This document shows, piece after piece, positions 43,418 through 45,344 of a stretch of DNA of 45,344 nt (the stretch's first letter is position 1; every line of letters begins with the position of its first letter). Made by a program: the position numbers and the translations under genes. Origin of the DNA: Paracoccaceae bacterium (lineage in GTDB: Bacteria > Pseudomonadota > Alphaproteobacteria > Rhodobacterales > Rhodobacteraceae); assembly GCA_022448925.1 (NCBI GenBank), contig JAKVCP010000023.1:1-45344 (forward strand), in the 5' to 3' direction. Under the pieces are notes generated by a model. The model ran no database searches. It was not told the origin of the DNA and was given only the letters and a program-made list of their open reading frames with translations.

Positions 43418-44514
43418 CAAATCTTGCAAAGGTGCCCGTGACCGTGATCACCGGCTTTCTTGGGTCGGGCAAAACCACACTCATCAGCCATCTGATGCAA
43501 AATCCAGGAGGCAAGCGGCTGGCCATTGTGGTCAATGAATTCGGCGATGTCGGCGTTGACGGCGATATCCTCAAAAGCTGCGCGATTCCTGACTGTCCGG
43601 CCGAAAACATCATGGAGCTGGCCAACGGCTGCATCTGTTGCACGGTCGCCGACGATTTCATTCCCACGATCGAGGCGCTGATGGCGCTTGAACCACGCCC
43701 CGAACATATCCTGATCGAGACGAGCGGACTGGCGCTGCCCAAGCCACTTCTCAAGGCGTTTGACTGGCCTGACATCCGCTCCAAGATCACCGTCGACGGC
43801 GTGATTACCCTGGCCGATGCAGAGGCAGTGGCCGCAGGCCGATTTGCAACAAATGTGGCCGCCGTTGATGCCCAACGCGCAGCCGATGACGCACTGGACC
43901 ACGAAACGCCCCTGTCTGAGGTCTTTGAGGATCAGATCGCCTGCGCCGACATCATCCTGTTGACCAAGCCCGACCTTGCGGGCCCTGACGGCATCGCCAA
44001 GGCCAAGGCCATCATCGCCGCTGAAACCCCACGCCCGCTGCCGGTGGTCGAGGTCGCCGAAGGTGTCGTTGACCCGCGTGTGATCCTGGGGCTCGAAGCG
44101 GCTGCCGAAGACGACATTGACGCGCGGCCCAGTCATCATGAACATCATCACCACGATGATCACCATCACGACGATCACGACCATCATCACGCACATGACC
44201 ACGACCATGACGACTTTGACAGCATCGTCGTCGACATCCCCGAACTCGCCGATCCCGCGTCCCTGGTCGCCGCCATCGAGAAACTGGCGACAGACAACAA
44301 CATCCTGCGGGTCAAGGGCTATGCCAGCGTCGCTGGCAAGCCGATGCGTCTGCTGGTTCAGGCTGTCGGCGCCCGGGTACGACATCAGTTTGATCGTCCA
44401 TGGCGTCCGGATGAAAATCGCCAGGGTCGGCTTGTGGTGATCGCGGAACAGGACAATATCAAGCCATCTGACATTCATGCGGCGCTGAGCGCGACCCCGC
44501 TCGCGGCGGAATGA
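43414..44514 (+). CDS. cobW: CobW-type GTPase (metallochaperone)
   Basis: A 366-aa COG0523 GTPase: Walker A GFLGSGKTT, the metal-site motif GCICC in ELANGCICCTV, LIETSGLALPKP, and TKPD for guanine recognition. A histidine/aspartate-rich stretch at about residues 241-270 (SHHEHHHHDDHHHDDHD and on) precedes the C-terminal CobW_C domain. It is thought to deliver cobalt to the CobNST chelatase. It lies in the riboswitch operon between DUF1636 and cobN. Confidence 0.94.
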   Translation: MTNLAKVPVTVITGFLGSGKTTLISHLMQNPGGKRLAIVVNEFGDVGVDGDILKSCAIPDCPAENIMELANGCICCTVADDFIPTIEALMALEPRPEHILIETSGLALPKPLLKAFDWPDIRSKITVDGVITLADAEAVAAGRFATNVAAVDAQRAADDALDHETPLSEVFEDQIACADIILLTKPDLAGPDGIAKAKAIIAAETPRPLPVVEVAEGVVDPRVILGLEAAAEDDIDARPSHHEHHHHDDHHHDDHDHHHAHDHDHDDFDSIVVDIPELADPASLVAAIEKLATDNNILRVKGYASVAGKPMRLLVQAVGARVRHQFDRPWRPDENRQGRLVVIAEQDNIKPSDIHAALSATPLAAE

Positions 44515-44517
44515 TCA

Positions 44518-44784
44518 ATGGGCCCGGACGTTGCACAGCCCCAGACAGCTGGCCTGATATCTGACCGGCACACCACCACGGCTCTGCTATGGAACGGTGC
44601 TGCGGATGGCGATGCAACCTGCGCTTTTGCTCATACAGAGGGCCCAGAGCGGCCAGGTGACAGCGCAAACCGAAGGATCGGCGGCGCTGTGCCTCGCACG
44701 GCTGGGCTGATTGCGCGCCTCCAAAACAGCTTGCCCCGACAGATCGGATGCAACGCCCCCCTGGCTCTTTGGCAAGAGGGCTAG
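44518..44784 (+). CDS. hypothetical small protein between cobW and cobN
   Basis: An 88-aa ORF that fills the cobW-cobN gap almost exactly: three bases after the cobW stop and one base before the cobN ATG. It begins MGPDVAQPQTAGLISDR and ends CNAPLALWQEG. There is no signal peptide, membrane segment or Cys/His cluster, and I do not recognise a family. Tight packing in the riboswitch operon favours a real gene, but the absence of an obvious ribosome-binding site in front of it leaves doubt. Confidence 0.5.
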   Translation: MGPDVAQPQTAGLISDRHTTTALLWNGAADGDATCAFAHTEGPERPGDSANRRIGGAVPRTAGLIARLQNSLPRQIGCNAPLALWQEG

Positions 44785-44785
44785 G

Positions 44786-45344
44786 ATGCACGTTATCTTC
44801 CGCGAAAGCCATGGTCTGGGTGAAACAGACACACCGATCGATCTGGCCCATAGCCCGGCAGATTTGGTTGTACTGTCATTCTCGGACAGCGACCTTGGCG
44901 CCTTTGCCGAGGGCTGGCGACGCGGTGGCGGCGCAGAGGGCATGCCCTCGCTCAGGCTCGCCAATCTGACGGCGCTCAAACACCCTTTGTCCGTAGACAC
45001 CTATGTTGAGCAGACCCTCACCGGTGCCAAGGGAATTCTGATCCGACTGATCGGCGGCGTGCCTTACTGGTCCTATGGTCTGCAGCAGGTCCTGAGCCTT
45101 GCGCGGGAAAAAGGCATTGCCCTTGCTGTGTTGCCGGCCGATGGACGCGTGGACACCCGGCTTGATGATCACTCGACCCTGCCAGTGTCGACCCTGCGGC
45201 GGCTTGCGCATTTGTGTGACACCGGCGGGGCCGTTGCCGCCCAGGCCGCGCTGGCGCAATTGTCGTTGGCCACGGGATTGTATGCAGGCCCCGTACGCAG
45301 CGCCAAGGCGCTGCCCACGGTCGGAGGCTGGCATCCCGAGCACG
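44786..45344 (+). CDS. cobN: cobaltochelatase subunit CobN, N-terminal part
   Basis: Partial: 186 codons are visible, and the frame is open to the end of the window; the full protein is usually above 1000 aa. The N-terminus matches CobN, the large Mg-chelatase-H-like subunit that inserts Co into hydrogenobyrinic acid a,c-diamide (MHVIFRESHGLGETDTPIDLAHSPADLVVLSFSDSDLGAFAEGW; ILIRLIGGVPYWSYGLQQV). AGAGGGCTAGG precedes ATG 44786. It is an oxygen-dependent-pathway marker, in agreement with the other cob genes. Confidence 0.93.
   Translation, partial: MHVIFRESHGLGETDTPIDLAHSPADLVVLSFSDSDLGAFAEGWRRGGGAEGMPSLRLANLTALKHPLSVDTYVEQTLTGAKGILIRLIGGVPYWSYGLQQVLSLAREKGIALAVLPADGRVDTRLDDHSTLPVSTLRRLAHLCDTGGAVAAQAALAQLSLATGLYAGPVRSAKALPTVGGWHPEH

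Noticed and set aside
43306..44478. 390-codon minus-strand ORF opposite cobW
   Set aside because: Shadow frame of a GC-rich gene; the Val/Met-rich block is only the complement of the His/Asp tract.

Overview
The window looks like a Rhodobacteraceae (Roseobacter-type, alphaproteobacterial) chromosome segment. The reasons are a GC-rich sequence packed with transport/catabolic operons, the aerobic (cob-type) cobalamin gene set (cobN, cobO, cobQ, cobW, cobC, bluE, DUF1636), TRAP and tripartite tricarboxylate (TTT) transporters, and a long fused reductive dehalogenase of the kind known from marine Rhodobacterales. No mobile element, tRNA, rRNA or CRISPR array was recognised.

Layout. (1) 1-1817 (+): the 3' end of a beta-keto acid cleavage enzyme gene and a PcaB/adenylosuccinate-lyase-family gene. 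(2) 1814-10302 (-): a glycerol/triose-type ABC transporter operon (binding protein, permease, a previously unnoticed 72-aa ORF, permease, DUF2160 protein, two ATPases), a dihydroxyacetone-kinase-type DhaK-DhaL fusion and a LacI regulator. Two 16-bp LacI-type dyads lie in front of it. (3) 10634-18231 (-): a myo-inositol operon (iolG, three ABC transporter genes, iolE, a small membrane protein, iolB, a sugar-dehydrogenase-like SDR, a NAD(P)-binding protein). It also has two LacI-type dyads, with a different half-site. (4) 18351-23358 (-): TctCBA transporter genes with a class III CoA transferase and a short citryl-CoA-lyase-like enzyme, divergent from a TctD/TctE/periplasmic-sensor regulatory set (+, 23476-26506). 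(5) 26611-32954 (-): TRAP transporter DctPQM behind a DctB/DctD two-component system whose DctD lacks the sigma-54-contacting GAFTGA loop. (6) 33051-36266 (+): a 1071-aa self-sufficient B12-dependent reductive dehalogenase fused to an FMN/[2Fe-2S] reductase, divergent from dctB. (7) 36570-45344: cobalamin genes bluE-cbiB-cobC (+), cobQ and cobO (-) flanking a decayed serine hydrolase, then a cobalamin riboswitch driving DUF1636-cobW-small ORF-cobN (+, running off the end).

How the parts may work together. The most striking block is 26611-45344: a sensed TRAP importer for an organic acid, a cytoplasmic reductive dehalogenase carrying its own NAD(P)H reductase, and the lower cobalamin pathway that would supply its cofactor. 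I infer an aerobic dehalogenation island for a halogenated aromatic or other organic acid. The enzyme family is known; the substrate and the regulatory link are not visible in sequence. A recurrent design feature is a perfect GC-rich stem-loop just downstream of every one of the four importer binding-protein genes, probably to raise binding-protein mRNA over permease mRNA.
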